Source: CAZYAK01 sp964403335 | Lineage (GTDB): Bacteria > Patescibacteriota > Gracilibacteria > Peribacterales > Peribacteraceae | DNA length: 64,000 nucleotides | Reading direction: 5' to 3' | Assembly: GCA_964403335.1 (NCBI GenBank) | Contig: CAYOFI010000004.1 | Location: 37,197 to 101,196 of the forward strand | Shown here: positions 56,506 through 63,201 of the stretch, in pieces | Numbering within the stretch: the first letter of the stretch is position 1 | Layout of the letters: every line of letters starts with the position of its first letter | Made by a program: the position numbers and the translations under genes | The notes under the pieces: model-generated | Told to the model about the DNA's origin: nothing | Database searches by the model: none | What the model saw: only the letters and a program-made list of their open reading frames with translations

Positions 56506-57426
56506 ATGTCGCCCCGCATCATTTTCATCACCGCGTTCGCCGCCATCATTCTCCTGTTCCTGATTGTCGATTTAGGAGTGATGAACCGCAGCGCGCACAA
56601 GGTGTCGGTCAAGTCCGCTGCCTGGCAGAGCTTGTTTTGGATCGCGGTGTCATTGTTGTTCGCGGGGAGTTTGTTTCTCTTCTATGACCACACCAAGGCG
56701 ATTGAATTCCTGAGCGCGTATACGACGGAAAAAATGCTGTCGGTGGATAACCTGTTCGTGATTTTGCTGATCTTCAATTATTTCAAGGTCGAGGAGAAAT
56801 ATCAGCACCGCGTGCTGTTCTACGGCATTCTCGGCGCCATTGTCATGCGGGCGCTCTTTATCGGGTTGGGATCGGTGGTGGTGTCCATGTTCCATTGGAT
56901 CTTGTACATCTTCGGCGCGATGCTCATCTACGCAGGCATCAAGTTGCTCTTTGAGAAGAAAGAAGAGCACGTCGATTTCCGCAACAGCAAGCTCTATAAA
57001 TTGGCGCACAAGATGTTTCGGTTCACGAGCAACCATCATAACGGGAAATTCATGGTGCGGGAGAACGGCAAATGGTTCTTCACGTCGCTCTTCCTGGTCA
57101 TGATCCTTATCGAATGGACGGACCTCATCTTCGCCGTCGATTCCATCCCCGCCGCGTTTGCCATCTCCCAGGATCCGTTCGTGATCTACACCGCCAACAT
57201 CTTCGCCATCTTAGGGCTTCGCGCTATGTTCTTCCTGCTGGAAGCCGTCATCCACAAGTTCCACCATCTCCAAAAGGGCTTGTCGCTGGTGCTGATTGTC
57301 ATCGGCGGCAAGATGCTCCTGGAGATTTTTCATATCGAGATTTCGTCATTGGTGTCCTTCGTGACGGTCATGGCGTGTCTGGGAGGGTCGCTGCTGCTGT
57401 CGGTGCTGTTTCCGAAGAAGATCTAA
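56506..57426 (+). CDS. TerC-family membrane protein (Alx-like)
   Basis: A 306-residue nine-helix protein of the TerC/Alx family, linked to manganese export and tellurite tolerance. Characteristic acidic membrane residues are present in FLIVDLGVMNRSAHKVSVKS, TEKMLSVDNLFVILLIFNYF and LIEWTDLIFAVDSIPAAFAI; the central loop is charged (FEKKEEHVDFRNSKLYKLAH). Length and order match Alx. It is followed after 5 bp by DUF2721 on the same strand. Confidence 0.93.
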   Translation: MSPRIIFITAFAAIILLFLIVDLGVMNRSAHKVSVKSAAWQSLFWIAVSLLFAGSLFLFYDHTKAIEFLSAYTTEKMLSVDNLFVILLIFNYFKVEEKYQHRVLFYGILGAIVMRALFIGLGSVVVSMFHWILYIFGAMLIYAGIKLLFEKKEEHVDFRNSKLYKLAHKMFRFTSNHHNGKFMVRENGKWFFTSLFLVMILIEWTDLIFAVDSIPAAFAISQDPFVIYTANIFAILGLRAMFFLLEAVIHKFHHLQKGLSLVLIVIGGKMLLEIFHIEISSLVSFVTVMACLGGSLLLSVLFPKKI

Positions 57427-57431
57427 CGATC

Positions 57432-57914
57432 ATGATTGATGTTGAGTCCATTCGCGCTCTTGTCGCCCCCGTCGTGATGATTTCTGCGCAGGGGCTTATT
57501 TGTTTGGCTCTCTATAACCGTTTGGCGGCTGTGGTCGGCCGCTTGCGGATGTTCTCGCGGGAACAATTCGACGTGCGTCTGCATGTGGGCGGCACCGCCT
57601 CAACACCTCATGATGACGATACGCTCCGCGCGATACAAGCACGTCTGCAGACCTTGGATGATCAGTATGCGGGTGTTCTCCGCCGGGCAGGGTTGTTGCG
57701 TAATGCGTTGATTCTCCTGCAGTCGGGGGTGTTGGCAATGCTCATATGCATTTTGTTTTTGGGTGTCTCGCTCCTGTTGCCGGGCATGGAATCCTGGTCG
57801 CTTGTGCCGTTCTTCATCGGCATCCTCGCCACGGCAAGCGGAATTGCCATATCCATCCACGAACTTGCCACCGCCTTGGAGCCTGCCAAAGCGGAACAGA
57901 ATTCCTTTCGGTAG
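57432..57914 (+). CDS. DUF2721 membrane protein
   Basis: A 160-residue protein of the DUF2721 family. Helix 1 ALVAPVVMISAQGLICLALY contains the family's small-residue pattern, followed by NRLAAVVGRLRMF, a cytoplasmic helical region, and two more helices (LQSGVLAMLICILFLGVSLL and SLVPFFIGILATASGIAISI). Function unknown. It follows terC by 5 bp with no own promoter visible, so it is co-transcribed. It is the last gene with the GC-rich composition typical of the left part of the window. Confidence 0.85.
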   Translation: MIDVESIRALVAPVVMISAQGLICLALYNRLAAVVGRLRMFSREQFDVRLHVGGTASTPHDDDTLRAIQARLQTLDDQYAGVLRRAGLLRNALILLQSGVLAMLICILFLGVSLLLPGMESWSLVPFFIGILATASGIAISIHELATALEPAKAEQNSFR

Positions 57915-58120
57915 CAGTCTGGTATATTGGTAAGTTTGGATATGGAAGTGGCAGCCCCTAGTAGAGACTATTCGAACCTTCTGGGAGGAGTCACAAGAGG
58001 TATTTGATCTACCTGTTCTTTCTGCATGCTGATGCAATTACACAGCGTCAGATTTCCTTTATTCGTTGTGAACTTCACACTACGAAAATTGGTTGGGCTG
58101 TGGCAAACTATATTTTAACC
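57915..58120. other. Junction between GC-rich backbone and AT-richer island
   Basis: A 206-bp spacer without a gene. At 57949-57958 TGGCAGCCCC equals the 3' end of tRNA-Glu (2485-2494 read on the same strand), and ATTCGAACC follows at 57971 like a T-loop complement, but the intervening bases cannot pair as a T stem. It may be an attachment-site remnant. The right part is AT-rich and ends in a promoter. Confidence 0.4.
58109..58114 (+). promoter_or_regulatory. -10 box of the first island gene
   Basis: TATATT, 6 nt before the ATG at 58121. Confidence 0.45.
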
Positions 58121-59086
58121 ATGACCTCTTCAACCTCTGAAAAACAGCTCACGGCAAATCGCAATAACGCGCTCCTAGGAGGTGTAAAAACGCCACACGG
58201 TAAAGCCGTATCTAGTAAGAACGCGATAAAGTACGGGATTTTCTCAAAGGCTGTAGTCCTGGAAGAGATTGAGGATGAAGAGCTGTATAAAGATATGCGA
58301 TCACAATACTTTGGAGAGCTACAACCCGTGGGCATTGTTGAAATGACTCTCGTAGATAGAATTGTTTCGCTTCAGTGGAGGCTTGCGCGTATCACTAGAG
58401 CGGAAAGTGCCATGGTCTTAAAAAGCCGCATGGACACGAGAATGAAGCACACACTTGAGGATGAGCAGCACCTACTTCTGCATGCCGAACGGCCTACAAT
58501 CGACTATGTTGAGCATTTTCGAACAAGCCTCGTATGTAAGTCATTAGTTGATTCAGTTGATAATTTCGTTACTGCATTGGACTGGTTTGGGCTCCCTTTA
58601 AGCCCACATTTTCGTGAGCAGTTGAAAGATAGGTTTGGCACAACCCATGAATTTTCGCAGATTAAACATATCTTAGATTTTGATTTTATTGCTCAGTCGC
58701 GGGTACGTGGTATGAAGTTGGAGGCAGTTCTTTGGAAGGATAGGATCGCTGATCCTGAGTTATTAGAAGACGATAAGCAGGTATTGAAAAATATGACCAA
58801 GATAGCCCGCGAATTCGCAGGATACATGCTGGAAAACGCAAAGGTGCGATTGCGGATGTGGGAGAATATGGAATTGCAACGGGACATGGCAGAGGAGGAT
58901 TCAAGGCTGGTTCCACCAGAGAAGGAAATGCTTGCGATTCACCGTGGGGAATCCAACCTGCACCGAATGTTTATGCATTCGCTTCACGAGCTTCAAAGGC
59001 TCCAAAGTGCCAGACAGGGCAATAAGCCTCCTTTACCTGCTGCGATTGACGTAAACATGAACAATGAAAATGGGTTCGATTTGTAA
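58121..59086 (+). CDS. Phage/transposon-associated conserved hypothetical protein
   Basis: A 321-residue, mostly helical protein. Its N-terminus, TANRNNALLGGVKTPHGKAV followed by SSKNAIKYGI, has the pattern N-x-x-N-A-x3-G-x-x-T-x-x-G-K-x3-S-x-N-A-x-K-x-G seen in a widespread family of unknown proteins that often sit in mobile or repetitive regions. The rest has no motif I recognise. Codons are AT-rich compared with genes left of 57.9 kb. The start at 58121 is chosen from the -10 box and the family N-terminus. Confidence 0.65.
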   Translation: MTSSTSEKQLTANRNNALLGGVKTPHGKAVSSKNAIKYGIFSKAVVLEEIEDEELYKDMRSQYFGELQPVGIVEMTLVDRIVSLQWRLARITRAESAMVLKSRMDTRMKHTLEDEQHLLLHAERPTIDYVEHFRTSLVCKSLVDSVDNFVTALDWFGLPLSPHFREQLKDRFGTTHEFSQIKHILDFDFIAQSRVRGMKLEAVLWKDRIADPELLEDDKQVLKNMTKIAREFAGYMLENAKVRLRMWENMELQRDMAEEDSRLVPPEKEMLAIHRGESNLHRMFMHSLHELQRLQSARQGNKPPLPAAIDVNMNNENGFDL

Positions 59087-59102
59087 AATTACCTCAAATG
59101 CC

Positions 59103-59747
59103 ATGTCAACGCTTGAACTCATAATCAAAGAACATCCGAAGAAACCCGATGAGTCTGAACTGGCTTTCTCTGATCGCGTAGATGAACTTATGATTCGTAA
59201 ACTCCTCGAAAAGCAGTCTAAAAAGAAGCTAACCCAAGCAGAATATAAAGAAGCAACTGATGTAGAAAAAAGGGTTAATGGGAGAACTACCCTACAGACA
59301 GGATTAATCCCTGTTGCCATTACAGATAAACAATTGAAGCCAGCAGCTGAAAGACTACATCGAGAACTCACGGAAGAATTTAAGGGTGATACTACCTCTA
59401 AACGACTTCTAATTGACCGTTTAGTGTCTGCATGGAGTATGTCATGGACCTACGAAAAAATGCTCTTTGGTTCGAAGTATAAGTCGAGTGAAGATGATAC
59501 GAAGGTCTCATTCAGCTATGAACTAGATAAAACCAAGTACTTAAAGGAGGCGCGGTTAGGAATTGAAACAGCAAATGATCAGATAATGCGGCTCACTCAA
59601 GCGCTCCAAAATCTCTGTCACCCGCCTATTCAAGTGAAGGCGAAGAACGCCTTTTTCGCTCAAAACCAGCAAATAAACCAAGGTCACCTGCCTAAAGATT
59701 TAGCAGATTCCAAAGAGCATTCCCATGACTCAAAACTCTCTGATTGA
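59103..59747 (+). CDS. Unknown island protein
   Basis: A 214-residue Lys/Glu-rich cytoplasmic protein without recognised family, probably helical (LAFSDRVDELMIRKLLEKQS). It starts 16 bp after the preceding gene and ends 23 bp inside the next one, so the three form an operon. AT-rich codons. There is no DNA-binding or catalytic motif that I can name. Confidence 0.6.
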   Translation: MSTLELIIKEHPKKPDESELAFSDRVDELMIRKLLEKQSKKKLTQAEYKEATDVEKRVNGRTTLQTGLIPVAITDKQLKPAAERLHRELTEEFKGDTTSKRLLIDRLVSAWSMSWTYEKMLFGSKYKSSEDDTKVSFSYELDKTKYLKEARLGIETANDQIMRLTQALQNLCHPPIQVKAKNAFFAQNQQINQGHLPKDLADSKEHSHDSKLSD

Positions 59748-60021
59748 ACGTGCAGAAAGGCTCTGCATTCGTGATATACAAGCCGTAATTCCGCAAAATT
59801 CCCTCACTGCAATTTTGCAACTTGAGGGAAGGTTTGGCCTTCAGGATGTTCAAGTAGTAGGGATGCTCACAAATTTGAGAAACGGGTATAGGTATTACTT
59901 TCTCTGTCCACGCTGTGATCAGGCGTTTGTAAGCCTCTATCGCCAGGACTTTGGACAATACGCCTGTCGGCGTTGTCTGGGTTTGTTCTACGCTTCTTCG
60001 ATGCGTGTGGAGATCACTTAA
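59725..60021 (+). CDS. Small zinc-ribbon protein
   Basis: A 98-residue protein with one zinc ribbon near the C-terminus: FLCPRCDQAF (C-x2-C, about 60-63) and YACRRCLGLF (C-x2-C, about 80-83). The N-terminal part is a small helical domain with a beta pair (YRYYFLCPRC). It resembles a transposon- or phage-borne nucleic acid binder. It overlaps the upstream gene by 23 bp and the convergent XRE gene by 8 bp. Confidence 0.7.
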   Translation: MTQNSLIERAERLCIRDIQAVIPQNSLTAILQLEGRFGLQDVQVVGMLTNLRNGYRYYFLCPRCDQAFVSLYRQDFGQYACRRCLGLFYASSMRVEIT

Positions 60022-60232
60022 AAGTGATCATGTCGTTCGGCTCCATACCAAACGCCTTTGCGATCTTCTCCAAAGTGCTGAGCCTCATATCACGCGGCTT
60101 TTTGCTCTCGTACCGCTGGTAATACTTGTACTCCATTTTGCACTTACGAGCAGCGTCTTCCTGCGTCCAGCCACGCTCTTCACGAAGCTCTTTTAAGCGT
60201 TTTGCCAACTTTGTTCCTGTGTCTGATGTCAT
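60014..60232 (-). CDS. XRE-family transcriptional regulator
   Basis: A 72-residue single-domain HTH protein: LAKRLKELREERGWTQEDAA with helix-turn-helix through RKCKMEYKYYQRYESKKPRD, and LSTLEKIAKAFGMEPND. Such small regulators usually act as dimers on dyads next to their own gene. Two dyads lie directly upstream (60241-60288), the first covering its GATACT -10 box, which is 7 nt before the ATG. Confidence 0.92.
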   Translation of the reverse strand: MTSDTGTKLAKRLKELREERGWTQEDAARKCKMEYKYYQRYESKKPRDMRLSTLEKIAKAFGMEPNDMITFK

Positions 60233-60239
60233 CCCTCTA

Positions 60240-60288
60240 AGTATCGGGATGGTTCGATACTCTTTACACCGTCATATGTGACGGTGTA
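60240..60288. promoter_or_regulatory. Divergent regulatory region with two dyads (XRE / nuclease)
   Basis: Dyad 1: GTATCG (60241-60246) and CGATAC (60255-60260), overlapping minus-strand GATACT (60240-60245) and plus-strand GATACT (60256-60261). Dyad 2: TACACCGTCA (60265-60274), TATG, TGACGGTGTA (60279-60288), a perfect 10-bp-arm repeat in the leader of the nuclease gene. Confidence 0.7.
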
Positions 60289-60321
60289 GGCTCCAAGACA
60301 ACTATTGCCCCCTCACCTTTC

Positions 60322-61068
60322 ATGAAGAGCAATTTCATTAAATATGTCGCTATAGCTAGCTTTATTCTGAGTCTTTCTCCTCTTGCTTTTGCGGCAAGCA
60401 CCACCGATGAGAGCGCAACAGTCATGAGGGTAGTCGATGGCGACACCATTCAAGTAAAGCTTTCAACTGGAAAACTGGAGAAGGTTCGGATCATCGGTAT
60501 TGATACTCCTGAAACGGTGGACCCGCGCAAAGCAGTCCAATGCTATGGGAAAGAGGCATCTGCAAAAATGAAAGCACTACTGAATCGTAAGAAGGTGACA
60601 CTCGAAAAGAATCCCGCAGAAGATAGGGACAAGTATGGTCGTCTTCTTAGGTATGTGAGTTTCAAGGAGAAAGACATTGGAGCGCAGATGATCGAGGATG
60701 GATTTGCATTTAGTTATAAGAGCTATCCGCACCCACGGCTTGACCAATACAACGAGCTTGAAAAGGTAGCTTCAGAATCAAAAATTGGTTTATGGGGTGC
60801 GAAATGTGATTACTCAAAGTCCATATCAAAGTCCTCTTCTTCGGCTACTACATTGAATCAAAGCAGTGCTGCATCGTCAGTAAGTTCGGTATCAGGTTCA
60901 TGCACAATCAAAGGAAATATCAGCAGTAAGAAAGAGAAAATCTACCACGTTGAAGGTTGTGGTAGCTACAACGCTACACAAATCGACACTTCAGCTGGTG
61001 AGCGTTGGTTTTGCTCTGAGGCAGAGGCACAGGCGGCTGGATGGCGTAAAGCAATGAATTGCAATTAA
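60322..61068 (+). CDS. Secreted thermonuclease (SNase family) with Cys-rich C-terminal domain
   Basis: A 248-residue exported nuclease. Signal peptide about 1-24 (YVAIASFILSLSPLAFA); SNase core about 30-155 with VMRVVDGDTIQVKL, VRIIGIDTPETVD (Arg and Asp of the active site) and EDRDKYGRLLRYVSF (catalytic Glu/Arg); a Ser-rich linker; and a C-terminal domain with SCTIKGNIS, YHVEGCGSYNAT, WFCSEAEAQAAGWRKAMNCN, a metal-binding fold commonly attached to exported nucleases. It degrades extracellular DNA or RNA. The linker style equals that of secreted proteins in the GC-rich part. Confidence 0.93.
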   Translation: MKSNFIKYVAIASFILSLSPLAFAASTTDESATVMRVVDGDTIQVKLSTGKLEKVRIIGIDTPETVDPRKAVQCYGKEASAKMKALLNRKKVTLEKNPAEDRDKYGRLLRYVSFKEKDIGAQMIEDGFAFSYKSYPHPRLDQYNELEKVASESKIGLWGAKCDYSKSISKSSSSATTLNQSSAASSVSSVSGSCTIKGNISSKKEKIYHVEGCGSYNATQIDTSAGERWFCSEAEAQAAGWRKAMNCN

Positions 61069-61086
61069 CCCTCTCTATTTTTTGAT

Positions 61087-61539
61087 ATGGCAGCTACTAC
61101 CACGCTGATGCGAAAATGCCCTTTCTGTGCCGAAGAGATTAAAACGGAAGCCGTGAAGTGCAAGCATTGCAAGGCAGACCTCTCAGAGGCTTCCTCTTCT
61201 GTGAAGCCGCAAAGCTCAGAAGGCAAAGCCAATCCTCTACAAAGAGCAGGATTCATGAAATCCATTGGCGTGAGTATCCTGTTTGGCATCGTTATGATCG
61301 GTTTAGGAGGACTGATTACCCTTACTGTAGTTGGAAGCATCGTGGGCATTCCAATGATGTTGATTGGAGGTGGAGCGGTCCTTCTCTCTCCAGTGATGTT
61401 CTTGGCTTTGAGCCAAGGCAATTGCCCTTACTGTCAGCATGAAGTGATAATTATGAATGGAAAGAAAGTAGTGAAATGCACCTCCTGCAAAATCCGCTTT
61501 TCCGTCCGTGACGGCTTCCTTCACCGTATTCCCAAATAA
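61087..61539 (+). CDS. Zinc-ribbon membrane protein
   Basis: A 150-residue protein with an N-terminal zinc ribbon (KCPFCAEEIKTEAVKCKHCK, two CxxC knuckles), two membrane helices (SILFGIVMIGLGGLITLTVV and IPMMLIGGGAVLLSPVMFLA), and a second ribbon at the end (NCPYCQHEVI ... VVKCTSCKIRF). Function unknown. It starts 18 bp after the nuclease gene and ends 3 bp before the next ribbon protein. Confidence 0.8.
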   Translation: MAATTTLMRKCPFCAEEIKTEAVKCKHCKADLSEASSSVKPQSSEGKANPLQRAGFMKSIGVSILFGIVMIGLGGLITLTVVGSIVGIPMMLIGGGAVLLSPVMFLALSQGNCPYCQHEVIIMNGKKVVKCTSCKIRFSVRDGFLHRIPK

Positions 61540-61542
61540 TCC

Positions 61543-62919
61543 ATGGCAGACACCAAACAATGTCCCTTTTGCGCTGAAGAGATAAAAATAGATGCTATTC
61601 GCTGCAAACACTGCGGCGAAAATTTGGAAGCACCTGCTGCGAAGCCCAAAAAAGCTACGCCATCCCTCAAGGAAAAGCAGGTATCTGTAAAAGTCCTTGT
61701 CTGGGCGCTCATCGGACTTGCGAGCATTCTCTTTTGGTACATCACCATTCCTGGGGTTGTGATCTGGTATCTCTATAAGAAACCCCAGCAGCGAGAGAAG
61801 GTCATGCGCTTCTTACGAAAGGTGTTTGCTATGTTGCGAAGGCAGTGGAAGATCGTCACACCCGTTGTCGCTGTTTTCCTGCTCATTGCAGCCGTGCGCA
61901 GCTATAGCGCACCGCGAGCCGCAGCCATTGAGCTCAGCGACAAGTATGAGTTCACTGGGAACAGCGTGGAGATTACGGGAAAGGCTTCAGCACACTGCTC
62001 ATGCTCTTTAGAGCTCTCGGTAAACGGCAACCCCGTGCAGATCGAGGGCGATGCCTTCAAGACGACTATCGATGTCCCAGGCGGCACGGACACTGGCAAG
62101 GTGGAAGTCGCTGCGAAGGTGATAGGAGGCAGGTTCAACGCAAAGACCTTGGAAACCACAGTCGAGAGCGTTTACCAACGGAAGGGTGTTCCTATCGACG
62201 TAACGAATATAGTTCTCCAAACAGCAGATACGAAGTATCTGCTGACCCTTCATGGCTTACCCTCTTCGGTAGTCACGGTGAAAGGCACGGATGAGAAGAC
62301 GGTCACATTGGACGCAAATGGCAGCGGCTCTATCCTCATGGCCTTCAACACTGCCTACAACGCACAGACGATGAAGTATGTGCTCACAGCCAAAGCAGAG
62401 GGCTATGCGAACGGGATGAAGGAGGTAGAAGTGAAAAATCTCAAGTATGACGAAAAGCGCGTTGCTGCTGATCAGGAGAAAGAGCAGAAGAGGCTCGCAG
62501 CGGAAACCGAGAAGAAGCGGGTCCAAGATCTCATCGACAACATGCAGTACTACGAGGGCAAGGATGTGAAAGTAGCCCTGAATACGAAGACTATCCGTAG
62601 CAACTGTATAAGTTACAGCTGCGTGAACGATCCTAAAGACTTCACCTACGTGCGCATTGGTGTAGCAGTTGAGAATGATGGCGGGAGCGTCATTCATGCC
62701 AATCCCAACTACATTACAGTTGAAGGCAGTGATGGACGCACCTACACGCACGAATCTGCGACCTACAGCCGTGGTAACTATTTCGATGCTGTGAACCTGC
62801 AACCAGGGGCGAACACCAATGGATGGCTCGCCTTCATCCTGCCAAAGGATGAGCATGAATTCTTGCTCATCTATGCAAGCAGCGATGGAACGGTGGCAAA
62901 GAAGATGTATGTCCCATGA
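61543..62919 (+). CDS. Zinc-ribbon membrane protein with Ig-like and DUF4352-like domains
   Basis: A 458-residue protein. N-terminal ribbon QCPFCAEEIKIDAIRCKHCG is a paralogue of that of the preceding protein; two membrane helices follow (about 50-75 and 103-120); then an Ig-like segment (about 130-215, YEFTGNSVEITGKASAHCSC), another beta domain, a charged coiled coil (about 300-330) and a C-terminal DUF4352/telokin-like domain (DFTYVRIGVAVENDGGSVIH, ending SSDGTVAKKMYVP). It looks like a membrane-attached sensor or binding protein. A weak hairpin (TTTATTGC ... GCAATAAA) after the stop may be its terminator. Confidence 0.78.
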   Translation: MADTKQCPFCAEEIKIDAIRCKHCGENLEAPAAKPKKATPSLKEKQVSVKVLVWALIGLASILFWYITIPGVVIWYLYKKPQQREKVMRFLRKVFAMLRRQWKIVTPVVAVFLLIAAVRSYSAPRAAAIELSDKYEFTGNSVEITGKASAHCSCSLELSVNGNPVQIEGDAFKTTIDVPGGTDTGKVEVAAKVIGGRFNAKTLETTVESVYQRKGVPIDVTNIVLQTADTKYLLTLHGLPSSVVTVKGTDEKTVTLDANGSGSILMAFNTAYNAQTMKYVLTAKAEGYANGMKEVEVKNLKYDEKRVAADQEKEQKRLAAETEKKRVQDLIDNMQYYEGKDVKVALNTKTIRSNCISYSCVNDPKDFTYVRIGVAVENDGGSVIHANPNYITVEGSDGRTYTHESATYSRGNYFDAVNLQPGANTNGWLAFILPKDEHEFLLIYASSDGTVAKKMYVP

Positions 62920-62927
62920 TGAGCAAA

Positions 62928-62961
62928 TTTTATTGCACAGAATGTTTGTACTGCGCAATAA
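62928..62961 (+). terminator. Weak hairpin after the zinc-ribbon operon
   Basis: TTTATTGC and GCAATAAA arms pair over 8 bp around an 18-nt loop soon after the stop codon at 62919. No long T run follows, so activity as a terminator is uncertain. Confidence 0.35.
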
Positions 62962-62987
62962 AGGCAGAGACGGTGTGTAGGCTATTT

Positions 62988-62993
62988 TCTACT
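62988..62993 (+). promoter_or_regulatory. -10 box of the 42-residue ORF
   Basis: TCTACT ends 8 nt before the ATG at 63002. Confidence 0.35.
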
Positions 62994-63001
62994 TCTTCCC
63001 T

Positions 63002-63130
63002 ATGACACTCACGCCCGAACAGCTGAAGGCAGGTATTGAGTTCTTTCAGATATTGGCGAATATTCAACGCAGACTACTCCTTGAGGAGAAACAAAAATCA
63101 GAGATACAAAAGGAAAATACGAACGAATAA
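63002..63130 (+). CDS. Possible 42-residue helical protein
   Basis: A short frame beginning MTLTPEQLKAGIEFFQILAN and continuing as a charged amphipathic helix to EIQKENTNE. Support is limited to a -10 box 8 nt upstream and natural helical composition; there is no family. It lies between the zinc-ribbon operon and the putative defence gene. Confidence 0.4.
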   Translation: MTLTPEQLKAGIEFFQILANIQRRLLLEEKQKSEIQKENTNE

Positions 63131-63201
63131 CTCCCTTAAGAACTACACACCGTCAGTTTTCCTTAATTGAGTAAGGCAACAGAAGAATGTAACCTTGCAA
63201 G

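Noticed and set aside
57949..57995. tRNA-like 3' end at the island boundary
   Set aside because: Acceptor and T-loop words are present, but the T stem does not pair and there is no D or anticodon arm, so it is not called as a tRNA; kept only as a possible attachment site.
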